From Liolophura sinensis (Eukaryota > Mollusca > Polyplacophora > Chitonida > Chitonidae), in assembly GCF_032854445.1 (NCBI RefSeq), contig NC_088305.1:251001-315000 (forward strand): a stretch of 64,000 nucleotides of DNA, read 5' to 3'. Below, one piece after another: positions 24,801 to 32,075 of this stretch (within the stretch, counting starts at the first letter, position 1; each line of letters begins with the position of its first letter). The notes under the pieces are model-generated. The model ran no database searches, was not told where the DNA came from, and was given only the letters and a program-made list of their open reading frames with translations. Both the position numbers and the translations under genes were made by a program.

Positions 24801-26672
24801 TTGTACAGAGGTCACATTGATGTAGGGGTCTCACACTGACTTTGTACAGAGGTCACATTGATGTAGGGGCCTCACACTGACTTTGTACAGAGGTCACATT
24901 GATATAGTGTTCTTACACTGACTTTGTACAGAGGTCACATTGTTGTAGGCTTCTCAACCTGACTTTGTACAGAGGTCACATTGATGTAGGGTCTCACATT
25001 GACTTTGTACAGAGGTCACATTGTTGTAGGGTTCTCAACCTGACTTTTCACAGAGGTCACATCGAGGTAGGGTTTGATTGTCGCAACAATGCAATTGATG
25101 ATATTGTCGCAACAATGCAAAATGCATGAATGTCTTTAATTACATATATATGTACTTGTATTAATGTTGTCAAATCATACAGCGATTATACGAGCATGCT
25201 GATGCCATGCTGGTGCTATGATGGTGTCATGATGATGCCATGATGGTGTCATGCTGATGCCATGATGGTGTCATGATGGTGTCATGCTGATGTCATGATG
25301 GTGCCATGATGGTGTCATGCTGATGCCATGATGGTGTCATGCTGGTGCCATGATGATGGTGTCATGTTGGTGCCATGATGGTGTAATGATGATGCCATGC
25401 TGGTGTCATGCTGATGCCATGATGGTGTCATGATGGTGTAATGATGATGCCATGCTGGTGCCATGATGGTGTCATGATGGTGCCATCATGAGCGTATCCT
25501 GATACATATGGTGTACGCAGCCACAAACAGCCAAGAAGGGCAGAGGAAATTCAGCTAGGATCTGGCTGGATTATAACTAGTACTTTTATCACTAGAATAT
25601 GGACACACTGCGGCAGAAAAAACTTTGAGTTATAGTCTTTGATGTCAAGAACTGCATGTAGACAATGGCTAATATTGTATTTTCCAAACATCACTTAGGT
25701 TATTGCGTTTTGAAGGGTTTTTTTATCATGCTGTTGATAATAACTAGATGCATGGTTTTGTAATGCTTTATGGCCTTATCATGTCATTTGCTTGTTCAGT
25801 GTAGCAATCAAAATATCTGATGTGCTTGTCGCCCTTGTTTTCTAGCTCTCCAGTTTAGCCAGTCCCTGGCATATCTTGACTCTGCGCAGGAAAAAATCTC
25901 ATCTAGTCTTAGTTCCCATGGTGATATGCTAAAAAAGGTGAGCATCATGTGTGTGATAACATGTATTAATGTACTACACTCTCGTCATATAACAGGATCC
26001 CTGGTTTCAGCTGTATTGGTGTGGATGGGAAATTTTATAGGCATGAAAAATAGTATCCTTTGGCAAGAAGTCACATGTGTATCAAGACATTTAGCAGGCC
26101 GAAATGCATTCTTGAGCAAGGGATCTACCCTTTTAAACAACTTAATGGTGTCAATAGAACCCTAACACCTTTTCATATGTAGTTATGAAATATGGTATCT
26201 GTAAGCCTGAAATCTTACCTGTTGTGTATAGGCAGTAACTCTTTAGGTAAGAAATGTGTTGTCTTTATTACACAAAGACATGTTCAGTGACAGTGTTTTT
26301 GGTAAACCACCTCTTTTCCTTTTGAAAGCAAAGCCCTGGTACAGATCAAACAGAATGCTGCAAAGCAGAATCGACTGAGACTATCTGGTGGAGATCCCAC
26401 ATTACTGTCTTTCTAAATCTTTTTATACTTTTTAAACAAAAACTGGAGAAAGGGTTTTGTACCTGTGAGTTCAAACAGAAGCCTGTTGCAATTGACAGAA
26501 CACTCATGTTTACAGATTCTATCAAAATATGTGGTAGAGTTTAGTCATCTAAGAAAGCTAACTGTTGACTTGGTGTTTGCAGCTGCAGGCGTTGTTCCAG
26601 AGTAACACAGAGATGATCAAGACAAACAGCAAGAGCATAGAAACCAGAATACAAGGGCTCAAGAAGAAATGA
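743..26672 (+). CDS. DCTN2: Dynactin subunit 2 (dynamitin), 3' eleven coding exons; N-terminus outside window
   Basis: Dynamitin is the p50 subunit of the dynactin shoulder, which links dynein to cargo in the cytoplasm. Eleven GT-AG exons were joined by eye: 743-839, 1868-1935, 8471-8566, 9279-9440, 11409-11550, 14889-14954, 15679-15717, 16279-16428, 23250-23352, 25846-25937, 26583-26672. Recognisable family blocks in order are SAYSKFKGK, DFSDSISKGRRTGY, ETPQQKYQRLLHEIREL, QLADLHLEKLLGPEASIDL, DPQGALQ-RLLTQLE, YELFYKPEQAQFSR, LEERLERLEAVIG, VDGRLSTVLNKLDKV and LHEQALQFSQSLAYLD. The C-terminal half is coiled coil, as in the family. The exons give about 366 residues, so roughly 35 are missing upstream of the window. 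All splice phases agree if four bases (9330-9333) are left out of exon 4; as written the frame is broken there. Identification is secure; exact exon edges are inferred from splice consensus and phase. Confidence 0.95.
905..1155 (+). mobile_element. tRNA-like SINE, diverged
   Basis: It shows the gtggttagc A-box remnant, gagttcaagccc B-box, 'cagcaacctgccaatgg', 'ccaccataataatgctggc' and the final aaataaataaa tail. It lies inside DCTN2 intron a-b. Confidence 0.75.
1300..1487 (+). repeat. ~31-bp tandem repeat, 6 copies
   Basis: Six copies of 'tcacatacagccattttt' are spaced 30-31 bp apart (1311, 1341, 1372, 1402, 1433, 1464). It lies in DCTN2 intron a-b. Confidence 0.85.
1868..1935 (+). CDS. DCTN2: DCTN2 exon b
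   Basis: The exon encodes (D)FSDSISKGRRTGYDVHKTEY and ends in EL before donor gtaagt at 1936. The acceptor is the AG at 1866-1867. The incoming phase (two bases completing Asp) matches the previous exon. The 39-bp minisatellite begins about 100 bp downstream. Confidence 0.88.
2040..8335 (+). repeat. 39-bp minisatellite, ~160 copies, filling DCTN2 intron b-c
   Basis: The core is 'cattacacagtgctggtgta', repeated every 39 bp for 6.3 kb. The first 3 kb mixes variants (cctatgtcctacc / gtgtcctacc / truncated units) with blocks that recur at longer range near 3.36, 3.70, 4.03 and 4.58 kb. The later part is much more homogeneous (agtatgtcccaccagga). Because 39 is a multiple of three, frames stay open for hundreds of codons on both strands. 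Confidence 0.97.
8471..8566 (+). CDS. DCTN2: DCTN2 exon c
   Basis: Acceptor aaatttgcag ends at 8470 and donor gtttgt starts at 8567. The exon has 32 codons, AEDGARMETPQQKYQRLLHE then IRELAEETNKIQ. ETPQQKYQRLLHE is one of the most conserved dynamitin blocks and begins the coiled-coil part. Confidence 0.92.
8757..9022 (+). mobile_element. tRNA-like SINE, near full length
   Basis: A-box region gcgggttagcactccagcc, B-box agttcaagtcc, 'gtgggtttcccccgggctc', ccttccagcataaagctgg, then 'gcgtaaaacaccaatcaaat' and an AAATA tail. It lies in DCTN2 intron c-d. Confidence 0.85.
9279..9440 (+). CDS. DCTN2: DCTN2 exon d, with apparent 4-nt frameshift
   Basis: Acceptor tctgacag ends at 9278 and donor gtaggc starts at 9441. 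In the incoming phase it reads EAVKDESSSDKASPIVA, which fits the family. From 9334 the family reading (KQLDYLQHQLADLHLEKLLG, then PEASIDLSDPQGALQ) sits one frame later. Leaving out the four bases agca at 9330-9333 restores both the family sequence and the outgoing phase needed by the next exon. It could be an assembly error, a mutant allele or a truly broken gene. Confidence 0.85.
9528..10905 (+). repeat. ~100-bp tandem repeat, ~13 copies, DCTN2 intron d-e
   Basis: The unit holds 'cagcttgtattcaggtgg', 'agctttgtcaggtagctgg' and 'cccagatttacatgtagtt'. It begins about 90 bp after the donor of exon d. Units differ by small indels and a few percent substitutions. Confidence 0.92.
10995..11268 (-). 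mobile_element. tRNA-like SINE, full length, reverse orientation
   Basis: Read on the minus strand it starts with the strong A-box ggtggctcagttggttagtg, then the B-box region, the cccgggctcag segment, the ccaccatcatactg segment and a T-rich tail at 10995-11030 on the plus strand. Most complete copy in the DCTN2 introns. Confidence 0.88.
11409..11550 (+). CDS. DCTN2: DCTN2 exon e; its 3' end seeds a 91-bp minisatellite
   Basis: Acceptor tctctag ends at 11408 and donor gtaagt starts at 11551. The exon has 47 codons after a completing base: RLLTQLESVKAMSATDSSKK, then a linker, then VKYELFYKPEQAQFSRSAR. The last ~70 nt plus the first ~21 nt of the intron are the first unit of the 91-bp array that follows. 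Confidence 0.92.
11481..13592 (+). repeat. 91-bp minisatellite made of exon end plus splice donor, ~23 copies
   Basis: Each unit equals the last ~70 nt of DCTN2 exon e plus the first ~21 nt of its intron, so every copy repeats AGG|gtaagta. Donor copies lie at 11551, 11642, 11733 and so on to 13551. A few units have lost one base (for example near 12580). The exonic part is kept at high identity in intronic copies. Confidence 0.97.
13645..14818 (+). repeat. 61/63-bp tandem repeat with 187-bp higher-order unit, DCTN2 intron e-f
   Basis: About 19 copies of 'agctggtctgtctcttgctt' units. The 5' part has a 61-bp period (gggcaaattgtgac). From ~14220, 63-bp units (gggcgctgattgtgac) alternate. A 61+63+63 block recurs at 187 bp (14307, 14494, 14681) with no visible change. 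Confidence 0.95.
14889..14954 (+). CDS. DCTN2: DCTN2 exon f
   Basis: Acceptor ttttgtcag ends at 14888 and donor gtgaga starts at 14955. The 22 codons VASLEERLERLEAVIGQNTE-KL have heptad leucine spacing, matching the dynamitin block that follows the 'PEQ..F' segment. Confidence 0.9.
14975..15360 (+). repeat. 33-bp tandem repeat just downstream of DCTN2 exon f donor
   Basis: The unit contains 'tcttacaaagtgagacgtg' and aatacagtatatac. About 12 copies. The first copies are exact 33-mers; later ones vary in length (ataatata insertions) and degrade. Confidence 0.92.
15679..15717 (+). CDS. DCTN2: DCTN2 exon g (13-codon micro-exon)
   Basis: Acceptor tattgtag ends at 15678 and donor gtaggt starts at 15718. 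It encodes GVLTADTNHKSLL in phase 0. Dynamitin has a variable short segment here between the two coiled coils. The shortness lowers confidence, but both splice sites and phases fit. Confidence 0.7.
16112..16252 (+). mobile_element. SINE 3' fragment
   Basis: It starts at 'gtcagcaacctgcagatgg' and runs through the gctctgcccag, 'cctcccaccataatgctgg' and 'gacgtaaaactccaatcag' segments to an aaataaagaaa tail. The tRNA-like head is absent. Confidence 0.8.
16279..16428 (+). CDS. DCTN2: DCTN2 exon h
   Basis: Acceptor ttgtacag ends at 16278 and donor gtaagg starts at 16429. The 50 codons contain the family block SKLNLLDGAQLEQVDGRLST followed by VLNKLDKV. A charged EKAGAEEDVEKQTR end precedes the large repeat-filled intron. 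Confidence 0.93.
16968..17076 (+). mobile_element. Diverged SINE 3' fragment
   Basis: Shares ggtttcctcccac, 'gcataagtgaaatattctt' and ctccaatcaaac with the other copies. It ends about 20 bp before the 65-bp array. Confidence 0.5.
17093..21718 (+). repeat. 65-bp minisatellite, ~71 copies, DCTN2 intron h-i
   Basis: The unit contains gacatgggttaaccccaccc, 'acatcctggacata' and 'tgtacagtacatatagag'. Unit length is almost perfectly constant. Variable sites (agatcc/acatcc, gtgtac/atgtac/ctgtac, agagag/agacag/acagag) allow runs of units to be recognised as copies of one another. Each unit carries the palindromes gggttaaccc and tgtaca. Confidence 0.98.
21897..22335 (+). repeat. 55-bp tandem repeat, 8 copies
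   Basis: 'tctgatcaattgggactaga' recurs at 21901, 21956, 22011 and onwards every 55 bp, nearly identical. The main variable site is tatctc/tatcac. It lies in DCTN2 intron h-i. Confidence 0.93.
22448..23005 (+). repeat. Tandem array rich in TGACGTCA (CRE-like) sites
   Basis: Irregular 20-40-bp units alternate 'gttcttgtgtgacgtc' with cagtgacaggtgacgtcc and aaggacgggtgacg. Perfect TGACGTCA palindromes occur at 22471, 22547, 22603, 22639, 22711, 22843 and 22970, with many one-base variants. It lies in DCTN2 intron h-i, ~250 bp before exon i. Confidence 0.9.
23250..23352 (+). CDS. DCTN2: DCTN2 exon i
   Basis: Acceptor tcccctcag ends at 23249 and donor gtacag starts at 23353. The exon encodes VAELYELVKKWETMSDTVPH then LVDRLVSLKDLHEQ plus one base, the conserved 'P.LV.RL..L..LHEQA' block of dynamitin. 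Confidence 0.93.
23735..24275 (+). repeat. Tandem repeat of 24-40-bp units with ACATGTAC and GGATCC
   Basis: Units hold 'acatgtacagtacagccgg' and atcctagatac, with or without an extra acatgtatac block. This mixes ~24-bp and ~40-bp periods. About 15 units, DCTN2 intron i-j. Confidence 0.9.
24655..25075 (+). repeat. ~41-bp tandem repeat, 10 copies
   Basis: 'gactttgtacagaggtcaca' recurs every 40-41 bp, joined by tgatgtaggcttctcacac. It lies in DCTN2 intron i-j. Confidence 0.92.
25195..25495 (+). repeat. Short tandem repeat of ~11-12-bp units (atgatggtgtc / atgctgatgcc)
   Basis: A 300-bp run of CATGATGGTGTC-like units with local rearrangement. DCTN2 intron i-j. Confidence 0.88.
25846..25937 (+). 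CDS. DCTN2: DCTN2 exon j
   Basis: Acceptor ttgttttctag ends at 25845 and donor gtgagc starts at 25938. It completes the split Ala and reads LQFSQSLAYLDSAQEKISSS then LSSHGDMLKK, matching the family's penultimate coiled coil. Confidence 0.92.
26583..26672 (+). CDS. DCTN2: DCTN2 last coding exon with stop
   Basis: Acceptor gtttgcag ends at 26582. It encodes LQALFQSNTEMIKTNSKSIE then TRIQGLKKK and the TGA at 26670-26672. The basic C-terminal end is typical of dynamitin. Confidence 0.92.
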   Translation: MQALFQSNTEMIKTNSKSIETRIQGLKKK

Positions 26673-28104
26673 ACAGGGGGAGATCACTCCGGTTGAATTT
26701 CGTTTTGTGCTCGGTGGCAGGAAATAATACTTAAATCTTCTAACTTATTGCTTTATCACCCTTCATTTTTCATCGCAGACTTTTCAAGTCTAAGGAGAGA
26801 TGCACTGGATTGCGTTATAGCCAACTCCACGTAGAATCTGAGGGAATACCACATTTGTAGATACGTTTCTTGCACAGAATAAAGACTTGCTAGGCTTTCT
26901 TGCACAGAATAAAGACTTGCTAGGCTTAAATTATTTAAGGCATAAATACAGCTTACACAAATAATTGAATGATTTGATATAAGAGAGATTTAGATCAACA
27001 TGTACATGTATGTTGCAGACATACCTTTGTCACCAGAAGCCTGACATTTTTGAGAAGACTGTGTGGGAATCTGCAGCTTGGTTAATAACTGATATCTGAT
27101 GTTTTAGCCAAGATATTTTATCTCGGATTACATTTAGCCTAGTTGTTATCAACACATGAAGAGAGATTGTTGCAGCTCAGTCAGCAACACTGCATGCATG
27201 ACACTTCCGTTTGATTCTTTACCAATTTACAAAATCGGAACTTTGTATTCTTTCTTTGTCTGAAAATATAGGAAGCATACAGTTATGCAGAGACACCGAT
27301 GTGAACAGCCTGTGTTTACCCATAATAGTAAGCTTATTGACACAACCATCAGTGATCACGATGATAAAATATGGCTGGGATGTAAGCGTATGTACTGAAA
27401 CATTTGTATACTGTAAACTTGTTTGTAGCAAACATGTCCATCTTGTCGACATGAAATACCCTTGTGCTTGGCAATACCTGAAGAATTCTATGTAATAAAT
27501 TGTATTGATTCTGTAGAATATGCCTCCTGCACTTCTGGCTGAGTTACATCAGCATTCATGGAGTCTTTGTCGCTGATCATTGTCACAGTGAAAGCGTGTT
27601 AGTGTATCAAGGAACAGAGGACAACAAATATCTTTTTCCTTTTTTAGGCCTGTAGTTAATGTCTTTTTCATTTCACTTGGTTCTGGCCTTATTATTATAA
27701 AACTAGTGTACATTCAGATACTATAATTGTATATATACTTTATCACGTGCATTAAAGTGTCTAGCCATTAGTGATAGTGTTGCATTTTTCCTTTTATTGT
27801 TCAGCCTTTCTTTGTCAGTTTTGTTATGCATTTTTGGTCAGAAAAAAAATTTTTAGTTACTCATGCAACCTTCTGGGGACCTACATTTACCGCTGCTCTC
27901 CAAAGTGAAACCATACTAAGCTTATTCAACATTAGCTGGTTGATTATAATTGACAAGGTAATGTACTTAGTATGGAAATCTACTTTTGACCTCTTCGTCA
28001 AGGGCGTATCTTCCATCCACTCGATCTGGGGTCTTCCATCCACTCGTCTGCCCACTCTTCCAGAAGCTTTCAAGCCTGCTGAAACCAGGTTTGAAGAGGA
28101 AAAA
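26673..28104 (+). other. DCTN2 3' UTR and downstream flank
   Basis: No coding pattern continues past the stop. It holds a tandem 30-bp duplication with two AATAAA signals (26864-26927) and a further AATAAA at 27494. The rest is AT-rich; small ORFs occur on both strands with no recognisable product. Confidence 0.6.
26864..26927 (+). promoter_or_regulatory. Duplicated polyadenylation signal block
   Basis: A 30-bp segment containing 'ttgcacagaataaagacttg' occurs twice in tandem, giving AATAAA at 26878-26883 and 26908-26913, about 205 and 235 bp after the DCTN2 stop. Position and hexamer fit the DCTN2 poly(A) signal. Confidence 0.65.
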
Positions 28105-28610
28105 GACCTCCTTCCAAGCAGGAAGTGACGGATATCTTCTGAAAGACTTCCTTAATTCCAGAATCTGCAACTCTGGTTGGCCTCGAGCGAAAAGACACGG
28201 AATATCTTCCGCAAGACTTGTGTAATTCCAGAATCTGCAAATCTCGTCTGCCTCAAGCGATAAGAGACAGAATATTTTCCGAAAGACTTCTGTAATTCCA
28301 GAATCTGCAAATCTCGATGGGCCTTAAGAGAAAAGAGACATAGTGTCTTCAGAATGACGTGTGTATTTCCAGAAGCTGCAAATTTCGTCGGCCTCAAGCG
28401 CAAGAGGCGGAATATCTTACGAAAGACTTTTGTAATTCCAAAGGCTGCAAATATCGTCGGCTTCAAGCTAAACGAAACTGAATATCTTCCGCTAGACTTG
28501 CGTAATTCCAGAAGCTGCAGATCTCGTCGGCCTCGAGGTAAAAGAGACAGAATATCTTCCGAAAGACTTCTCTAATTCTAGAAGCTGCACATCTCGTCTT
28601 CCTGAACTTT
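28105..28610 (+). repeat. ~70-bp degenerate tandem repeat, 7 copies
   Basis: 'gtaattccagaatctgcaaa' recurs at about 28154, 28225, 28295, 28365, 28435, 28505 and 28576, separated by gtcggcctcaagcg and gaatatcttccg segments. Copies differ by about 10-20%, so this array is older than the intronic ones. Confidence 0.88.
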
Positions 28611-29035
28611 TGAATGAACGGAAGATGTTTGCGCTGTGACTAAACGCCGCTGTGTGCTGACTTGTTACTTTTCTTCGCTATATCACAGCTTCATTAATTG
28701 CTCCCCCCCCCCCCCTCCTGCCCAGAGGGACAGTTTTCATTATCCAGTTTTCCCTTAATTGTCATCTTTAGTGGCTGAGGTGGATGATTTTCCCGATCAA
28801 GCGTTCTTTATCCTATCAAACGGATGTGATGCACTCCCGTCTCCAGGGCTCTGCGATGCTTTGGTGACGATAAGGTGTCTCCGAAGCTCGCGAGTTTGGT
28901 TATCTGGTCTTGTAGAGATCCTTTGCCTTCCACAAATATAACTTACATATTCTTTCGCTTTTAATGAAGATGGGGATCAGTGTGTCTACGTTGGAATGTT
29001 TGTAAGTTGCTTGTGAAAGGGTGGGGGTAGGGGTG
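28611..29035. other. Unannotated interval
   Basis: It contains a C-run of about 13 near 28705. I see no gene, RNA or repeat otherwise. Confidence 0.4.
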
Positions 29036-29039
29036 TGCC

Positions 29040-29228
29040 GAGATGATTATAGCGTGCCAGTGCGTAGTGCTAGTCTCGCCAGTCTCACCAATGCGGTCGC
29101 TGTGAGGTCAAGTCCACCCCATGCTGGCTTCAACTCTATCTCTTCCTCCCACCATAATGCCGGCCGCCCTTGGCTAAGTGAAATGTCCTTGAGTACAGCG
29201 CAAAACCCAGATCAAATAAACAAATTAA
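29040..29228 (+). mobile_element. SINE with internal deletion
   Basis: Head 'ccaatgcggtcgctgtgagg' with tcaagtcc is joined to 'cttcctcccaccataatgcc', skipping the cagcaacctgc/gggctctgcc part. It ends in 'gatcaaataaacaaat'. Confidence 0.75.
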
Positions 29229-29629
29229 ACATACTTGTCAAAAGTGCATTATGTTCTCCCTCCACGCAGCACTTTGTTGCCCTCATCGCTGTAAAATTGA
29301 ATGCCTTCGTTAATAAAGGGAAACATTGTTAGCTGCGTGGTAGGCAAGTAGGCTGTGAGGCATAGTATGATGTTGGGCTACAACCAATGAAGTAGCAAGC
29401 TCAGATCGTTGGTGCAAAGTAAGGATATTTCTCGGGCATTGTGCTTTACCCTAAAACCAGAGAACAAGGTCAGGAAAATAATCTTAAGTACGGCATTGAA
29501 CAACATTCAGATAAATAATAATACATACGTGGTGTATTTTAATCGTGTGAAGGAAAACAAACCAGTAGTAGCACATCTTATAGGAGTGTCCATCTTTATC
29601 TGTGTAAACAAAGCGAAACAACAGACACA

Positions 29630-30292
29630 GGGCCAACGCGTGCCATGCACATAAGCTCAGTTAATCGGATAGTGGATACAAAACGCGTGCCATGCGCATA
29701 GGCTCAGTTAATGGGATAGTGGATACAAAACGCGTGCCATGTGCATAGGCTCAGTTAATGGGATAGTGGATACACAACGCGTGCCATGTGCATAGGCTCA
29801 GTTAATGGGATAGTGGATACACAACGCGTGCCATGCGCATAGGCTCAGTTAATCGGATAGTGGATACAAAACGCGTGCCATGTGCATAGGCTCAGTTAAT
29901 CGGATAGTGGATACAAAACGCGTGCCATGTGCAGAGGCTCAGTTAATGGGATAGTGGATACAAAACGCTTGCCATGCGCACAGGTTCAGTTAATCGGATA
30001 GTGGATACAAAACGCGTGTCATGCGCATAGGCTCAGTTAATGGGATAGTGGATACAAAACGCGTGCCATGCGCATAGGCTCAGTTAATCGGATAGTGGAT
30101 ACAAAACGCGTGCCATGTGCATAGGCTCAGTTAATGGGATAGTGGATACAAAACGCGTGCCATGTGCAGAGGCTCAGTTAATGGGATAGTGGATACAAAA
30201 CGCTTGCCATGCGCACAGGTTCAGTTAATCGGATAGTGGATACAAAACGCGTGTCATGCACATAGGCTCAGTTAATCGGATATTGAATACAA
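29630..30292 (+). repeat. 47-bp minisatellite, 14 copies
   Basis: Units carry acgcgtgccatgcgcatagg and 'cggatagtggatac'. Starts at 29637, 29684 and 29731 fix the 47-bp period. A variant unit with acgcttgccatgcgcacagg appears twice, 235 bp (five units) apart, with matching neighbours. Most units contain ACGCGT. Confidence 0.95.
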
Positions 30293-30830
30293 AACTATGC
30301 CTATGCATAAAGCGGAAGGAAGCCCAAGCACTTCTGGAAAACGTAACAACGCATCCCCTGGAAGAGCTAAATGGTCTCGAGCTCTGAAGAAAATCATGAT
30401 TTTCTTTTTACCCATATCGCGAACCTTGTGTGTGTAAAGATATACCTAAGAAGATATGCTCATTAGAAGGTAGCGCGTTCTCGATGTAGGTACAGATAGT
30501 TGTGACAGAAGCGATGGGAGACAAGTCCCGTGTACAGGTTGATAAAGTTGCATCTGTGAACGTAAGTGGGATCATTTGGGGAAGAAATGATTGGCCGGCC
30601 TTGCAGATTTAAACATGTACATGTCTATCCGTGAAATGTGCTTTTTTCACACTAGTTGTTTGAAATCGTCTGTAGTCGTCAGATGAACGGTAGTGTGACG
30701 TCAGTTTATTGAACCTAATAAGGGGAAGTTTGGTGAAAACGGACCCAGTCCTGTAACAGAACGCACAAAGAGTTGCAACTGTTTCGAAGTCTACCAACAG
30801 CAATCAGCTGTTAAAAGCGATGGTTTCTAG
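30293..30830. other. Unannotated interval between arrays
   Basis: Unique-looking sequence with no long ORF that stands out and no repeat that I can see. Confidence 0.35.
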
Positions 30831-31296
30831 ATTCTGCTACCACAGAATCCGCTGGACTCGATGTAAAGCGAGAGGTGCGTGGTTATAAGACTGAGATACC
30901 GTGCGGTGGCCAAGTGGAAAGGCTTCTGCTACCATACTGCCCACTGGACGCGATGTAAAGCGAGACAGGCGAGGTCTATATGGCTGAGATACCGTGCGTT
31001 GGCCAAGCGGAAAGGCTTCTGCTACCATACTGCCCACTGGACGCGATGTAAAGCGAGAGATGCAAGGTCTATACGACTGAGATACCGTGTGTTGGCCAAG
31101 TGGAAAGGCTTCTGCTACCATACTGCCCACTGGACGCGATGTAAAGCGAGACAGGCGAGGTATATACGACTGAGATACCGTGCGTTGGCTAAGTGGAAAG
31201 GCTTCTGCTACCACACTGTCCACTTGACTCGAGGTAAAGCGAGACAGGCGAGGTCTAAACGACTGAGATACCGCGCGTTGGCCAAGTGGACAAGAA
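30831..31296 (+). repeat. 93-bp tandem repeat, 5 copies
   Basis: 'ctgagataccgtgcgttggc' recurs at 30891, 30984, 31077, 31170 and 31263. Because 93 is a multiple of three, the array is open on both strands. The segment ggccaagtggaaaggc resembles the A-box region of Ser/Leu tRNAs, but no B-box or foldable tRNA was seen. Confidence 0.92.
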
Positions 31297-31297
31297 C

Positions 31298-31381
<84 letters not shown>
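31297..31381. repeat. (TA)n microsatellite, ~42 repeats
   Basis: An uninterrupted run of alternating T and A directly follows the fifth 93-bp unit. Confidence 0.98.
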
Positions 31382-31388
<7 letters not shown>

Positions 31389-32075
31389 CGTACCTAACTT
31401 GTAAATTCTAACTGGGTCGCTCCGCAAATTCAGTCGGTAAATTCAGTGTTCTCTTAATCGGGAGTGGAACTGGAAGGTTTACGTGAAGGTTAAGTGAGAA
31501 CTTGGAAGAACACTTATGTAGGTTGGCCCGCCTACATTTAGTTTAAGTTTGTATAAAGGCCTACATTGTGATAAAGCGCTGTATATAAGCCTATGTTGTG
31601 AAACAACGCTGTATACAGGTCTATTTTGTGACAGCGCTATATATAGGCATACAATGCGATGAAGCGCTGTATACAGAATGGCACTGGTAACGCCGTGCTG
31701 CAAAGAGAAAGCGTATGGGGGACATCACATATTCATACCAACCAATTAGTCACTGAAGGAAAGTTACTACTTGAACATGTGAATATCTGGCTCTTCAGTA
31801 GGCTATATTTGAGATGTGTTTCATCATACCCTGCTGAGCTTTCAGCTCTCACGAAGCTGTGGTAACATCGTTTAGGCAACATTCTCACTTGGTGTGATTT
31901 GACCTGTCCACTCGCCCAATGCAATGCGACTACAGTCGACTGAACTAGGACAAATTCTGTTTCACACGATTTGCATATTTAGACCAAAATTACATTAGTT
32001 TCGCATGTCTCCATTGTGTTCAGTCTTGCAAGTTGATCGGAAAAATCGCAGCCTGCAGACGGGGCTTAACCGATC
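31382..32075. other. Interval downstream of the coiled-coil gene
   Basis: It holds a short degenerate repeat of ~30 bp around 31550-31680 (gcgctgtatataggc variants). There is no clear gene. The 3' UTR of the minus-strand gene should lie here, but I saw no obvious AATAAA on that strand. Confidence 0.4.

Noticed and set aside
30990-31010. tRNA gene suggested by ggccaagtgg A-box-like string in the 93-bp unit
   Set aside because: No matching B-box, anticodon arm or acceptor stem could be found.
30837-31427. ORFs of 196 (-) and 172 (+) codons
   Set aside because: Both come from the 93-bp array plus the TA tract and overlap each other.
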